Assembly: GCA_021791795.1 (NCBI GenBank)
Contig: JAJYVX010000009.1
Location: forward strand, 1-34,289
Direction: 5' to 3'
DNA length: 34,289 bases
Origin: Actinomycetes bacterium
Lineage (GTDB): Bacteria > Actinomycetota > Acidimicrobiia > Acidimicrobiales > Bog-793
Under the pieces are notes generated by a model that saw only the letters and a program-made list of their open reading frames with translations, was not told the DNA's origin and did no database searches. Both the position numbers and the translations under genes were made by a program. Positions 26,961 through 34,289 of this stretch are shown piece after piece. The first letter of the stretch is position 1. Each line of letters starts with the position of its first letter.

Positions 26961-27911
26961 TCAGAGCTCGAGCGTCGCTCCTCGCCCCAGGCGGAGGGGT
27001 TGCACCGGCCGGATCCTGCGGAGCTTGCGCCGCAACAAGAACGGGACCAGGTAGCGCCCGGTCGCTGCCAGAGTGGCGGCGGGATCGCTGCGGAACGTCT
27101 CGGCGAAGGCTGCACGGGCCGGGCCGTGTCGTCGCCGGAGCAGCAGGGCGACCGCCAGACGGAGCTCGTGCCAGGCACGGATCTCGGCTTGGCGCATGTC
27201 GCTGAGACCCGATGTCGGCAATTCCCTCGCGAGCATCCGTCGCATGCTCGCCCGATATCGCTCGCCGTCCTTGCTGTAGCTGTTCGGGCTGTCCCTGTAG
27301 CGCACGAGGGCGGCTTCAAGATTGACCACGTCGCATTGCCGGGTGCACCTGAGCCAGAGATCCCAATCCTCCGTGCCGTCGAGCGCAGGATCGAAGCCCC
27401 CCGTCTTCTCCAGCACATCTGTTCGGACCAGCACGGTCGACGTCTGGAAGCGGTTGAGAAGGAGCAGATCGAGCGCCCGGAGCCGGTAGGCCACTTTGGG
27501 TCTCGACCCGGTGGTGCCGCCCGGCGCGGCACCGGGTGGGACCCAGTTGCAGGCGACAAGGCCGAGTGTGGGGAGGAGGTGGGAGGCGCGGAGCTGGGAC
27601 TCCAGCTTGGCCGGCTCCCATGTGTCGTCGGCGTCGAGGAAGGCCACCCACTCCTTCTCGGCGAGACGCCACCCGGTGTTCCGTGCCGCGGCCGGCCCGG
27701 AGTTCTCCTGCCGGATCAGGCGTGCAGCCGGGAAGTGCTCTGCGACGAGATCGGCCGAGCGGTCCTTCGATCCGTCGTCCACGACTACGACCGCTTCGGG
27801 GGGGCGTGTCTGACGCTCGACCGAGCGCAGGGCCTGGAGCACGGTGTCCTCGTTGCCGCAGACTGGCATGACGACCGTGACGCCCCCGGTTCTCGGGTGG
27901 CTCGCGGGCAC
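26961..27911 (-). CDS. Glycosyltransferase family 2
   Basis: A 316-residue inverting GT-A glycosyltransferase predicted to use a nucleotide sugar. The N-terminal catalytic domain shows VTVVMPVCGNEDTVLQALRSVE, the nucleotide-binding VVVVDDGSKDRS, QENSGPAAARNTGWRLA, and the metal-binding FLDADDTWEP (DxD). The acceptor-side region contains GGFDPALDGTEDWDLWLRC, where the ED pair supplies the likely catalytic base. The C-terminal 80 residues are basic and helical, without a clear membrane helix. The GTG at 27911 lies 1 bp after the stop of the MurE-like gene, so the pair is an operon and the enzyme probably acts on a cell-envelope polymer (inference). The acceptor is unknown. Confidence 0.9.
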   Translation of the reverse strand: MPASHPRTGGVTVVMPVCGNEDTVLQALRSVERQTRPPEAVVVVDDGSKDRSADLVAEHFPAARLIRQENSGPAAARNTGWRLAEKEWVAFLDADDTWEPAKLESQLRASHLLPTLGLVACNWVPPGAAPGGTTGSRPKVAYRLRALDLLLLNRFQTSTVLVRTDVLEKTGGFDPALDGTEDWDLWLRCTRQCDVVNLEAALVRYRDSPNSYSKDGERYRASMRRMLARELPTSGLSDMRQAEIRAWHELRLAVALLLRRRHGPARAAFAETFRSDPAATLAATGRYLVPFLLRRKLRRIRPVQPLRLGRGATLEL

Positions 27912-27912
27912 C

Positions 27913-29397
27913 TCAGGCTCTCGCCGCTACCCGCTCTTGTCCACGTACGCGCAGCCGCCTGAGAGCCCTCCGTGCGACCTCCCGGTCGTCCAGCTTCACG
28001 ACCCGGTCCTTCACGTGCTGGGCCGTCTCGTGCCCCCTGCCGGTGATGAGCACGACATCCCCACTCGACGACTCCTCTATCGCCCGCTGGATCGACCTCG
28101 CTCGGTCGGGGTGCGCCACAAGGCGACGCGGCGGCGATCCGAGCATGCCGAGACGGACCTCCTCGATGATGTGGGTCGCCTCCTCCTGCCCGGCACTGTC
28201 TGTCGTGAGGAAGACCTCGTCGGCGAGAGCGGCGGCACGCCCGAGGTCCTGGCGCTTGATCCTGTCCCGGCCGCCTCTCGCCCCGAGCACGACACGGACG
28301 GTCCCACCATCGACGGCAAGGTCTCTCGCCGTGCGGACGCGCTCCACCACCGCGTCGGGCGTATGGGCATAGTCGATCACGACGTGGAAGGGCTGGCCCT
28401 CGTCGACGAGCTCGAACCGGCCGGGGACGGGCGGCGCCACGGCGAGGCCGGCGGCGGCGTCGGCCGGGTCTATGCCGAGATGGGTCGAAGCCAGGTAAGC
28501 GGCCGCGATGTTCGACGCGTTGCAGGACCCGGTGACCGGGGCGACGAGGTCCACCGACGCTCCCTCCAGGTGGACCCGAACGGACGTCTGCTGCAGGCGG
28601 CTGGCAAGGAGCTCGACCCTCACGTCTGCCTCCGGGCTGGCGCCGAAGGTCACGACCGGGACCCGGGCCTGTGCCGCGAGCCGGCGGCCCCACTCGTCGT
28701 CGACGCAGACGATCCCACGCTCGCTCCGGCACGGCTCGAACAGCAGCGCCTTCGAGGCGTAGTACTGCTCGATCGTTCCGTGATAGTCGAGGTGCTCCGC
28801 CGTGAGGTTCATGAACACGGCCAACTTGAACCGCGTGCCTTCGATCCGGTGCTGCTCGAGCGCGTGGGAGGAGACCTCGATCACGGCCGCCCTCGCATCG
28901 GCCGCGAGTGCTTCGGCCAGGAGCCGCTGCAAGTCGGGACCCTGCGGGGTCGTGAGCATCGAACGCGTGCGGGAGAGACCTGTACGCGTCTCGATCGTCC
29001 CGATGAGCGCCGAAGGCACGGAGGCGTGGGAGAGGACGGCGTCGAGAAGGTGCGCGGTCGTCGTCTTCCCGTTCGTACCGGTGATGCCGACCACGTCGAG
29101 GCGCGATGACGGCCGCCCGTGGACCTCGGCCGCGAGCAACCCGATGACCCGGCGGACCGACGGCACGACAAGCTGTGGCAGATCGACTGCCATCGGTCGC
29201 TCGACGACCACTCCGGAGGCACCCCTAGCGACGGCTTCGCCTATGAAGTCGTGGCCGTCTTTCATGCCCCCCCGCAGCGCGCAGTACACGAAGGAGGGGC
29301 CGACCTCCCGGCTGTCGTGGGTCACGTCGACCACCGGGCAGTCGCCTTCGAGGCGACTGCCCTCGACGAGCTTTGCTAGGTCGGCGAGTGTCGTCAC
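27913..29397 (-). CDS. MurE-like Mur ligase without the DNPR substrate motif
   Basis: A 494-residue ATP-dependent amide ligase most like UDP-MurNAc-L-Ala-D-Glu ligase MurE. N-terminal UDP-binding domain: DVTHDSREVGPSFVYCALRGG. Central ATPase domain: P-loop GITGTNGKTTT (about 104-114), the TTPQGPDL loop, IEVSSHALEQHRIEGTRF, and MNLTAEHLDYHGTIEQYYASKALLF with the lysine (Lys216) normally carbamylated. C-terminal domain: PGRFELV, IDYAHTPDAVVERV, GARGGRDRIKRQDL, and ITGRGHE near the end. The motif that recognises the incoming amino acid, usually DNPR for meso-diaminopimelate, is here TTDSAGQEE (residues 398-406). This could therefore be the canonical MurE of a lineage with altered specificity, or a second Mur ligase. 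No other mur or fts genes flank it. The GTG start at 29397 has GAGAGAG upstream. Confidence 0.82.
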   Translation of the reverse strand: MTTLADLAKLVEGSRLEGDCPVVDVTHDSREVGPSFVYCALRGGMKDGHDFIGEAVARGASGVVVERPMAVDLPQLVVPSVRRVIGLLAAEVHGRPSSRLDVVGITGTNGKTTTAHLLDAVLSHASVPSALIGTIETRTGLSRTRSMLTTPQGPDLQRLLAEALAADARAAVIEVSSHALEQHRIEGTRFKLAVFMNLTAEHLDYHGTIEQYYASKALLFEPCRSERGIVCVDDEWGRRLAAQARVPVVTFGASPEADVRVELLASRLQQTSVRVHLEGASVDLVAPVTGSCNASNIAAAYLASTHLGIDPADAAAGLAVAPPVPGRFELVDEGQPFHVVIDYAHTPDAVVERVRTARDLAVDGGTVRVVLGARGGRDRIKRQDLGRAAALADEVFLTTDSAGQEEATHIIEEVRLGMLGSPPRRLVAHPDRARSIQRAIEESSSGDVVLITGRGHETAQHVKDRVVKLDDREVARRALRRLRVRGQERVAARA

Positions 29398-29620
29398 ATG
29401 AGCTCTCTCGGCGGCACGAACAGACGTCCCGCCGCTTGTAGTCCATCCTGGCGCACCAGCCGGGTGCCGTGCAGTCGTTTCAAAGGCTTTTCCGTCAGAT
29501 CAGAGGGTCCGGCCCCTCAAATGGGGTCACATGCCTGGGAGATGGCTGGGTGCGCGTGGGGAGGCGACTGGGTACCTGTGGTGGTCGGGTCCCTGCACGC
29601 AACCGGGCCGCGCGGCTGGG

Positions 29621-29670
29621 TGGAGGTCGGTGCGGGTCGGTGGGCGTCGGTGGACGTGGGTGGACAGGGG
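29621..29670 (+). repeat. Degenerate 10-bp tandem repeat, consensus near TGGRCGTCGG
   Basis: Five consecutive decamers start at 29621, 29631, 29641, 29651 and 29661 (TGGAGGTCGG, TGCGGGTCGG, TGGGCGTCGG, TGGACGTGGG, TGGACAGGGG). A diverged copy may precede them at 29611. The plus strand is strongly G-biased. The period is not a multiple of three, so it is not coding. Confidence 0.7.
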
Positions 29671-29719
29671 CGGTCGGGTGGCAGCCGGTGGTCGGACTGG
29701 CCGGCGCCTAGCGGCGCCC

Positions 29720-29725
29720 TAGCAT
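29720..29725 (+). promoter_or_regulatory. Candidate -10 element of the fatty acid hydroxylase-family gene
   Basis: TAGCAT ends 9 nt before the GTG at 29735, in the layout seen before several other starts in this window. There is no Shine-Dalgarno sequence and no clear -35. Confidence 0.35.
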
Positions 29726-29734
29726 GGGGCACCT

Positions 29735-30916
29735 GTGAAGGATCCGACCGTGGTCGCCATCCCTCTCTACTTCGGCACGATGGGCGCCGAGTACGTCTTC
29801 TTGAAGAGGCGCCCGGATCACGACGAGGACCTGTCCGCTGCTCGTTCGCGCGACGATCCAGACGGATCCGCCGGCTGCTCCCGGCCCGGGTCCGCCGGTC
29901 GCCGCCGGGACATGTCCGCCGGTCGTTACGAGCGCAATGACACGACCGCGAGCCTGACGATGGGCGTCGCGAGCCTCATCGCGCCCCTCGTCGTGCCGAG
30001 ACTGCTCCGCCCGTTCGTGCCAGGGCGAGGGAGGTACGGCAAAGGTCTCGTCGTCACGACGGCCGGTGCTGCCGTCGTGACGACTGTCTGCGACCGGTTG
30101 GCGCGACTCGACGGGTCCGCTCGGCGACGGCGGATTGCGGATGCGGCCCGGCGTGTGGCGGCTGTCGGCGGGCAGGTCTCCGTCGTGACAGGCGGGACGG
30201 CGCTCACCACGTTCGTCTCGAGCCGGACATCGCTCAGCCGGATGTGGCACCGGCGCGTGGTGGGCGATCTCGGGACCGGACCGGCGGCGCTGGCGGCGGC
30301 CACGCTCGGCTGGGACTTCATCTACTACTGGAACCACCGCCTGATGCACGAGTGCCGGGCGCTGTGGGCGATCCACGTCGTGCACCACTCGAGCGAGAAG
30401 TACAACCTGTCGACGGCGCTCCGCCAGCCCGTGGCGGAGTCGTTCGGCGTGTTCGTCCCCTACTCGCTCCTGTGCCTGTTCGGCATCCGCCCCTCTCTCG
30501 TCTCGACGGCGCGCGGGGTCAACCTCCTCTACCAGTACTGGATCCACACCGAGACCGTGGGGACGCTCGGCGCGGCCGAGAGCGCCCTCAACACTCCGTC
30601 GCACCATCGGGTGCACCACGGGAGCAACGGCCGGTACCTCGACAGGAACCACGGGAGCATCCTCATCGTCTGGGACCGCCTTTTCGGCACGTTCGAACCC
30701 GAGTCCGAGAAGGTCGTCTACGGCCTCAGGAAGAACATCGACACGTTCAACCCGGTCCGCATCGCCACTCACGAGTACGCCGAGATGCTGAAGGACGTAG
30801 GGGTGGGGAGGACGTGGGGGGACAGGGTGGGTTTCGTGCTGAGAGGCCCGGGGTGGGCGACGCGCCGACGGGCCGAGCTGGCTCGCAGCCGCGTCGGCGC
30901 CCCGGCTAGCGCCTGA
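29735..30916 (+). CDS. Fatty acid hydroxylase/sterol desaturase superfamily protein
   Basis: A 393-residue integral membrane di-iron oxygenase. The histidine clusters that bind the two irons are in order: HRLMH (HxxxH) after LGWDFIYYWN, HVVHHSS (HxxHH) after ALWAI, and HHRVHHG (HxxHH) after ESALNTPS. The chain continues YLDRNHGSILIVWDRLFGTFEPE, typical for the family. Two to three hydrophobic segments precede the first cluster (for example LTMGVASLIAPLVV and LVVTTAGAAVVTTV). The family hydroxylates or desaturates sterols, fatty acids, carotenoids or ether lipids; which one applies here is not readable. The GTG at 29735 is kept because MKDPTVVAIPLYFGTMGAEYVFLKRR looks like a genuine N-terminal helix; a downstream ATG at 29912 is the alternative. 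The 3' end overlaps the convergent histidine kinase gene by 11 bp. Confidence 0.88.
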   Translation: MKDPTVVAIPLYFGTMGAEYVFLKRRPDHDEDLSAARSRDDPDGSAGCSRPGSAGRRRDMSAGRYERNDTTASLTMGVASLIAPLVVPRLLRPFVPGRGRYGKGLVVTTAGAAVVTTVCDRLARLDGSARRRRIADAARRVAAVGGQVSVVTGGTALTTFVSSRTSLSRMWHRRVVGDLGTGPAALAAATLGWDFIYYWNHRLMHECRALWAIHVVHHSSEKYNLSTALRQPVAESFGVFVPYSLLCLFGIRPSLVSTARGVNLLYQYWIHTETVGTLGAAESALNTPSHHRVHHGSNGRYLDRNHGSILIVWDRLFGTFEPESEKVVYGLRKNIDTFNPVRIATHEYAEMLKDVGVGRTWGDRVGFVLRGPGWATRRRAELARSRVGAPASA

Positions 30917-32480
30917 ACGGGGCGTCGGCGGCTGACTGCGACGGTGACGCTGGGATGCCCGCCTGTGGCGCCGCCCCGGGATCGGCTCGCGTCGGTCGGG
31001 CTGTCGCGCTGCCGTCGTCGCTTTGCCCCCTTGCCCCGACCGTGGGGCCGTCGCCGTCGTCCGCGGAGTCCGCTCCGTCCGGCACGTGGCGCAAGGGAAG
31101 CTGCACCACGAAGGTCGCCCCCCCGCCCGGCGTGCGCTCGACCGAGACCCGGCCGCCGTGCGCCGCGACGATGGCAGCCACGATCGAGAGGCCGAGCCCG
31201 GCACCTGGACTGAGGTTGCCGGCCTGCTGCGACCGTCTGCGCGACCTGTCAGCTCGCCAGAACCTCTCGAACACGTGGCTCGCGTCCTCCTCTCCGATAC
31301 CAGGTCCGTGGTCCACGACGGAGAGTTTCGCTTCGTCGCCTTCGGGTGTGAGCAGGATCTCGACCGGCGTGCCGGGCGAGGTGTGAGCCAGCGCGTTGTT
31401 GACGAGGTTCCCCGTGACCTGCCGGAGTCGCTGCTCGTCACCCTCCGCGAGGAGCGTCTCCGGGGCGGTGACGGTCACTGTGCGCGTGGCGTCGATGGCG
31501 CGGGCGTCGGCCGCGGCGTCGTCGGCGAGCTGCACGAGGTCGAGCGGCTCGAACCGGAGCGGCCTGCCCTGGTCGAGGCGTGCGAGGAGGAGCAGGTCCT
31601 CGACCAGGCCAGCCATTCGCACCGACTCGCCCTCGATACGGCGGAGCGCCACCGCGAGATCCTCCGGGCGGTTCGCAGTACCGTTCCGGAACAGCTCGGC
31701 GAACCCTCTGATCGAAGTGAGCGGTGTGCGCAGCTCGTGGGCTGCATCCGCCACGAAGCGACGGAGCCGGTTCTCCGACTCCTCTCGCTCTCGGAACGCT
31801 TCCTCTATCTGCGTCAACATCACGTTGAGTGCCGCCCCGAGCTGGCCCACCTCGGTCCGCTCGTCCGTGTGCTCCACACGGGCGCTCAGGTTGCCGGACG
31901 CGATCTCGCCGGCCGTCTTCGTCATGCGCTCGAGGGGTCGCATGCTGAGGCGCACGAGCGCCCAAGCGGCAAGGGCGAGGCCCGCGAGGACGGCAAGGCT
32001 CACATAGAGCTCCAGATGAAGCTGGTGCGCGAGGGTGTTGTCGACGGCGGTGAGCGGTATGCCGACGACAAAGACCGGTCCGGCCGTGACAATCCCCGTC
32101 TGGCTCTGGGCGATCACGAGGTCGCGCGTGCCCGCCACGGAGGTCTCCACCGTGGCGAAGACCGGACCAGCACTTCTGATTGCCCGGTCGATGAGGCGCC
32201 TGTTCACCGTCGGAACTGGCACGCTGCTCAGCGAGACGTTCGGATCGAACTCGCATACGAGCGGTTGGAATCGATTACCGGCTGCGTCATAGAAGCTCTT
32301 GTAGGTGTTCGACGGGGCGTTGCGACACGACGGTCCCTGGCTCCACAGCTGCGAGAGTTGCTGCTCAGCCTGGTTGTAGAGCGACCCTCGCAGCGATGAG
32401 AAGGTGACCGCGTCCGTCGCGACGAGCGCGACTGCAAGCAGTCCCACCAGCAGGAGGACGAGTCGAGAGCGAAGCGGCAT
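30906..32480 (-). CDS. Two-component sensor histidine kinase (MprB/TrcS-like layout)
   Basis: A 524-residue membrane kinase. The first helix (about 6-27, RLVLLLVGLLAVALVATDAVTF) and the second (about 157-178, LYVSLAVLAGLALAAWALVRL) bracket an extracytoplasmic sensor of about 130 residues containing two cysteines (Cys52, Cys76). A HAMP linker follows (RPLERMTKTAGEIASGNLSARV), then HisKA with the phospho-accepting His248 in FVADAAHELRTPLTSIRGF. The HATPase domain has N box GNLVNNALAHT, G1 VVDHGPGIGEED, F box FERFWRADRSRRR and G2 GAGLGLSIVAAIV. The last 70 residues are Asp/Ala/Pro-rich and disordered. It starts 20 bp after the response regulator stop, so they form one operon. The arrangement with HtrA suggests an envelope-stress sensor (inference). 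Confidence 0.95.
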   Translation of the reverse strand: MPLRSRLVLLLVGLLAVALVATDAVTFSSLRGSLYNQAEQQLSQLWSQGPSCRNAPSNTYKSFYDAAGNRFQPLVCEFDPNVSLSSVPVPTVNRRLIDRAIRSAGPVFATVETSVAGTRDLVIAQSQTGIVTAGPVFVVGIPLTAVDNTLAHQLHLELYVSLAVLAGLALAAWALVRLSMRPLERMTKTAGEIASGNLSARVEHTDERTEVGQLGAALNVMLTQIEEAFREREESENRLRRFVADAAHELRTPLTSIRGFAELFRNGTANRPEDLAVALRRIEGESVRMAGLVEDLLLLARLDQGRPLRFEPLDLVQLADDAAADARAIDATRTVTVTAPETLLAEGDEQRLRQVTGNLVNNALAHTSPGTPVEILLTPEGDEAKLSVVDHGPGIGEEDASHVFERFWRADRSRRRSQQAGNLSPGAGLGLSIVAAIVAAHGGRVSVERTPGGGATFVVQLPLRHVPDGADSADDGDGPTVGARGQSDDGSATARPTRADPGAAPQAGIPASPSQSAADAPFRR

Positions 32481-32500
32481 GGCGGCCTGACGGCCCTCGG

Positions 32501-33208
32501 TCAGTCCCTTGGAGGTCGCAGCACGTAACCAACGCCGCGAACCGTGTGGATGAGGTGCGGCTCGACGAAGTCGATCTTCTTGCGCAGGTAGCTGATGTAG
32601 GTCTCGAGCACGCCGGCGTCGCCGCCGAAGTCGTAGCTCCAGACATGGTCGAGGAGCTGAGCTCTCGTGAGCACCCGGCGGGCGTTGACGAGCAGGTAGC
32701 GCAGCAGCCGATATTCGGTCGCCGTCAGGTCCACGAGCTCGCCGGCGCGGCGGACCTCGTGCGCATCGTCATCCATCTCGAGATCGGCGAGGACGATCTT
32801 CTTCGACGCTTCGTCCTTGCCTGTGCGCCGGAGGATGGCATGGACACGGGCGATGAGCTCGGCGACGGAGAAGGGCTTCGTCACATAGTCGTCGCCGCCG
32901 ATGGTGAGGCCACGCACCTTGTCCTCTGTGGCGTCCTTTGCCGTGAGGAACAGGACCGGGACCTCCCGTCGCTCCCTCCGGATCCGCTCGGCGACCGAGA
33001 AGCCGTCGACGTCAGGCAGCATGACGTCGAGCACGATCAGATCAGGGCGAAACTGCTCCAGCTGGCTCAACGCCGGATAACCCGCCGCAGCGGTCGACAC
33101 CGTGAAACCTTCGTAGCGCAGAGCCATGGCGACGAGTTCCGTGATCGATTCCTCGTCGTCGACGACGAGCACACGTGGGCCGGAGTCCGCCTGCGCAGCG
33201 TTCACCAT
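32501..33208 (-). CDS. OmpR/PhoB-family response regulator
   Basis: A 235-residue transcription factor phosphorylated by the kinase encoded 20 bp downstream. The receiver domain covers about 11-125: VLVVDDEES acidic pocket, phosphorylation site Asp61 in LIVLDVMLPDVDGF, the switch Thr in VLFLTAKDA, and the conserved Lys in DDYVTKPFSVAEL. The winged-helix domain (about 140-233) reads DLTATEYRLLRYLLVNARRVLTRAQLLDHVW ... VLETYISYLRKKID ... IHTVRGVGYVLRPP. The ATG at 33208 (or GTG at 33205) has no Shine-Dalgarno sequence. A CACACT hexamer is placed as a -10 for a leaderless transcript, and an 11-bp direct repeat sits upstream where a -35 would be, which is the pattern expected for autoactivation by this family. 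Confidence 0.95.
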   Translation of the reverse strand: MVNAAQADSGPRVLVVDDEESITELVAMALRYEGFTVSTAAAGYPALSQLEQFRPDLIVLDVMLPDVDGFSVAERIRRERREVPVLFLTAKDATEDKVRGLTIGGDDYVTKPFSVAELIARVHAILRRTGKDEASKKIVLADLEMDDDAHEVRRAGELVDLTATEYRLLRYLLVNARRVLTRAQLLDHVWSYDFGGDAGVLETYISYLRKKIDFVEPHLIHTVRGVGYVLRPPRD

Positions 33209-33226
33209 GCGAGAAGTGTGTCAGAT

Positions 33227-33248
33227 GAACCTGAGAGCTTCCTAAGAG
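33227..33248 (-). promoter_or_regulatory. 11-bp direct repeat, probable response-regulator box
   Basis: Read on the minus strand the site is CTCTTAGGAAG followed directly by CTCTCAGGTTC. The first eight bases of each unit match at seven positions (CTCTYAGG). An 11-bp period with two direct half-sites is the hallmark of OmpR/PhoB-family binding sites. It lies 19-40 bp upstream of the regulator start and replaces a recognisable -35. Confidence 0.72.
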
Positions 33249-33288
33249 GTTGTTGTGAGTCCATCCCAGTCCGCGGGTCCGTTGCGGG

Positions 33289-34289
33289 TTACGCCGCCGG
33301 CCCGGCGATCAGATGCACGCTCACGGTCTGGGTCCCGAACTGCGACTGGAACGTCACCGTCGCGGCGTCGCCGGGCTTGAGCGCTCTTATGTCCGAGGAG
33401 AGCGCTTGGATCGTCGGAGTCGGCTTGCCGTCGAAGTTCGTGACGACGTCGCCAGGCTGGATCCCTGCCTGAGCGGCGGGAGTCCCGGGAACGACGGCAA
33501 CGATGTTCACTCCGTTGCCCGAGCCCTGCCCGAAGAGGGTCACGTTCTGACCGTCGATGCCGAGGAAGGCCGGGAGCCCGAACACGATGCCACTCGCATG
33601 CACGCCGTGCTCGATGTTGGCCGCGATGGCCGCGACCCGGTTGATCGGCAGCGCGAAGCCCACGGATGAACCGGTCCCGCTTGCGGAGAGGGCAGCGGTG
33701 TTCATCCCGATCACGTCACCGGCAGCGTCGACGAGGGGACCACCGGAGTTCCCCGGTTCGATCGGCGCGTCGGTCTGGATCATGCCGCTCAAGTGCTCAC
33801 TCGCCCCAGTGCTGTCACTGGCGGTTATCGACCGGCCGAGAGCCGAGACGATGCCTGTCGAGACGGTCGGAGTGCCACCGAGACCAAGCGCGTTGCCGAT
33901 GGCCACGACGGGGTCACCGACCGAGAGCGTCGACGAGTTGCCGAGCGACACAATGGGCAGTCGGCTCAGCCCTGAGACCTTGATGACGGCCACATCGGCT
34001 GTCGGGTTCGCCCCGACGAACTTCGCCTGGTGCGTGCCGTGTTCCGGGATGGTCACCTTGATGTTGACGGCGTCCTCCACCACGTGGTTGTTCGTGAGGA
34101 TATAGCCGTTCGAAGAGACGATCATCCCGGTGCCCGCAGCCTGGGCGTTGCCTCCCGGCAGCTCGACGACCGTGTTGATGTCGACGATCGCCGGATCGAG
34201 CTTGGCGACGATCTGCTTGGTGTGAAGAGCGGTGCCTGTCGGAGGGACCGTGCCGTTGGTGAGCGAGCTCGACGATGGCGACTTCTGCG
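33289..34289 (-). CDS. HtrA/DegP-type serine protease with PDZ domain, 5' end cut by window
   Basis: An envelope quality-control protease. The frame is open to the right edge. The visible 333 codons start in a Ser/Thr-rich linker (KSPSSSSSLTNGTVPPTGT), so the missing N terminus probably carries a membrane anchor or signal. The trypsin-like triad is complete: His in YILTNNHVVEDA, Asp in TADVAVIKV and Ser in PGNSGGPLVDAAGDVIGMN. The oxyanion region and the LGGTPTVSTGIVSALGR loop are normal. One PDZ domain follows (VNIVAVVPGTPAAQAGIQPGDVVTNFDGKPTPTIQALSSDI) and the protein ends IAGPAA at 33291. It lies 80 bp before the response regulator gene on the same strand. HtrA next to an OmpR-type regulator and kinase is the arrangement of mycobacterial mprA-mprB-pepD, although there the protease gene comes last. 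Confidence 0.95.
   Translation of the reverse strand, partial: QKSPSSSSLTNGTVPPTGTALHTKQIVAKLDPAIVDINTVVELPGGNAQAAGTGMIVSSNGYILTNNHVVEDAVNIKVTIPEHGTHQAKFVGANPTADVAVIKVSGLSRLPIVSLGNSSTLSVGDPVVAIGNALGLGGTPTVSTGIVSALGRSITASDSTGASEHLSGMIQTDAPIEPGNSGGPLVDAAGDVIGMNTAALSASGTGSSVGFALPINRVAAIAANIEHGVHASGIVFGLPAFLGIDGQNVTLFGQGSGNGVNIVAVVPGTPAAQAGIQPGDVVTNFDGKPTPTIQALSSDIRALKPGDAATVTFQSQFGTQTVSVHLIAGPAA

Larger units (their letters stand above)
29398..29734. other. 337-bp divergent intergenic region, G-rich, with 10-bp repeat
   Basis: No convincing gene is seen. Short frames on both strands have no ribosome binding site or family resemblance. It contains a weak stem-loop GGCCCC/GGGGTC around 29511-29526 with no T-tract, the degenerate 10-bp repeat at 29621-29670, and GGCGCC-TAGC-GGCGCC at 29703-29718. 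It should hold promoters for the divergent MurE-like and hydroxylase genes. Confidence 0.5.

Noticed and set aside
29621-29700. Canonical G-quadruplex
   Set aside because: Only three GGG runs have loops of 7 nt or less. A fourth run is GG only, so the standard pattern is not met.
29398-29940. 180-codon plus-strand frame crossing the 10-bp repeat
   Set aside because: It overlaps the hydroxylase-family gene in another frame and its sequence is repeat-driven Gly/Arg/Trp; no ribosome binding site.

Overview
The window is very GC-rich, densely coding chromosomal DNA from a bacterium that looks like an actinobacterium, probably an Acidimicrobiia-type lineage (inference; no marker gene fixes the taxon). 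The clues are an actinobacterial-type LexA/SOS palindrome (CGAAC-N4-GTTCG) before dnaE2, an EtfD-type Fe-S oxidoreductase, many GTG starts, and a repeated promoter layout in which a -10-like hexamer lies 6 to 9 nt before a start codon with no Shine-Dalgarno sequence (leaderless mRNA). There is no sign of a mobile element, prophage or CRISPR array. The region reads as core chromosome.

Left part (1-10254). A MerR-family regulator is translationally coupled to ahcY (cut by the left edge) and has a perfect AACCTT-N14-AAGGTT dyad over its own promoter. Next come a tandem-domain dCTP deaminase (minus), a membrane EtfD-like Fe-S oxidoreductase (plus), phosphoglycerate mutase gpmA (minus), a Tat-exported FAD oxidase that is probably a lipoprotein (plus), and pyruvate phosphate dikinase ppdK (plus).

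Middle (10255-16136). A 464-bp intergenic stretch rich in inverted repeats precedes an ECF sigma factor gene, which overlaps by 4 nt a single-pass membrane protein with a Gly/Lys/His repeat tail (probable anti-sigma partner). Then come dnaG and the primary sigma factor rpoD, overlapping by 4 nt, a small convergent membrane-protein gene, tRNA-Asn(GTT) and a YjbR/MmcQ-family gene.

Right-middle (16033-29397, all minus). In transcription order: a MurE-like Mur ligase and a GT2 glycosyltransferase; SOS-regulated dnaE2; an ABC system of one large double-FtsX permease and two ATPases; and an MMPL/RND transporter gene broken by a frameshift near its 5' end.

Right end (29398-34289). A non-coding stretch with a degenerate 10-bp tandem repeat leads into a fatty acid hydroxylase/sterol desaturase-family gene (plus). 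It converges on a histidine kinase and OmpR-type response regulator preceded by an HtrA-type PDZ protease (cut by the right edge). This resembles the mycobacterial MprAB-PepD envelope-stress module, and an 11-bp direct repeat sits at the regulator promoter.

Most genes belong to known families. The most unusual signals are regulatory or architectural: the MerR dyad on ahcY, the leaderless promoters, the SOS box on dnaE2, the direct repeat at the HtrA/two-component module, the MurE-like ligase without its DNPR motif, the ECF partner with the GKGKGHSHGR repeat tail, and the two structured intergenic regions.
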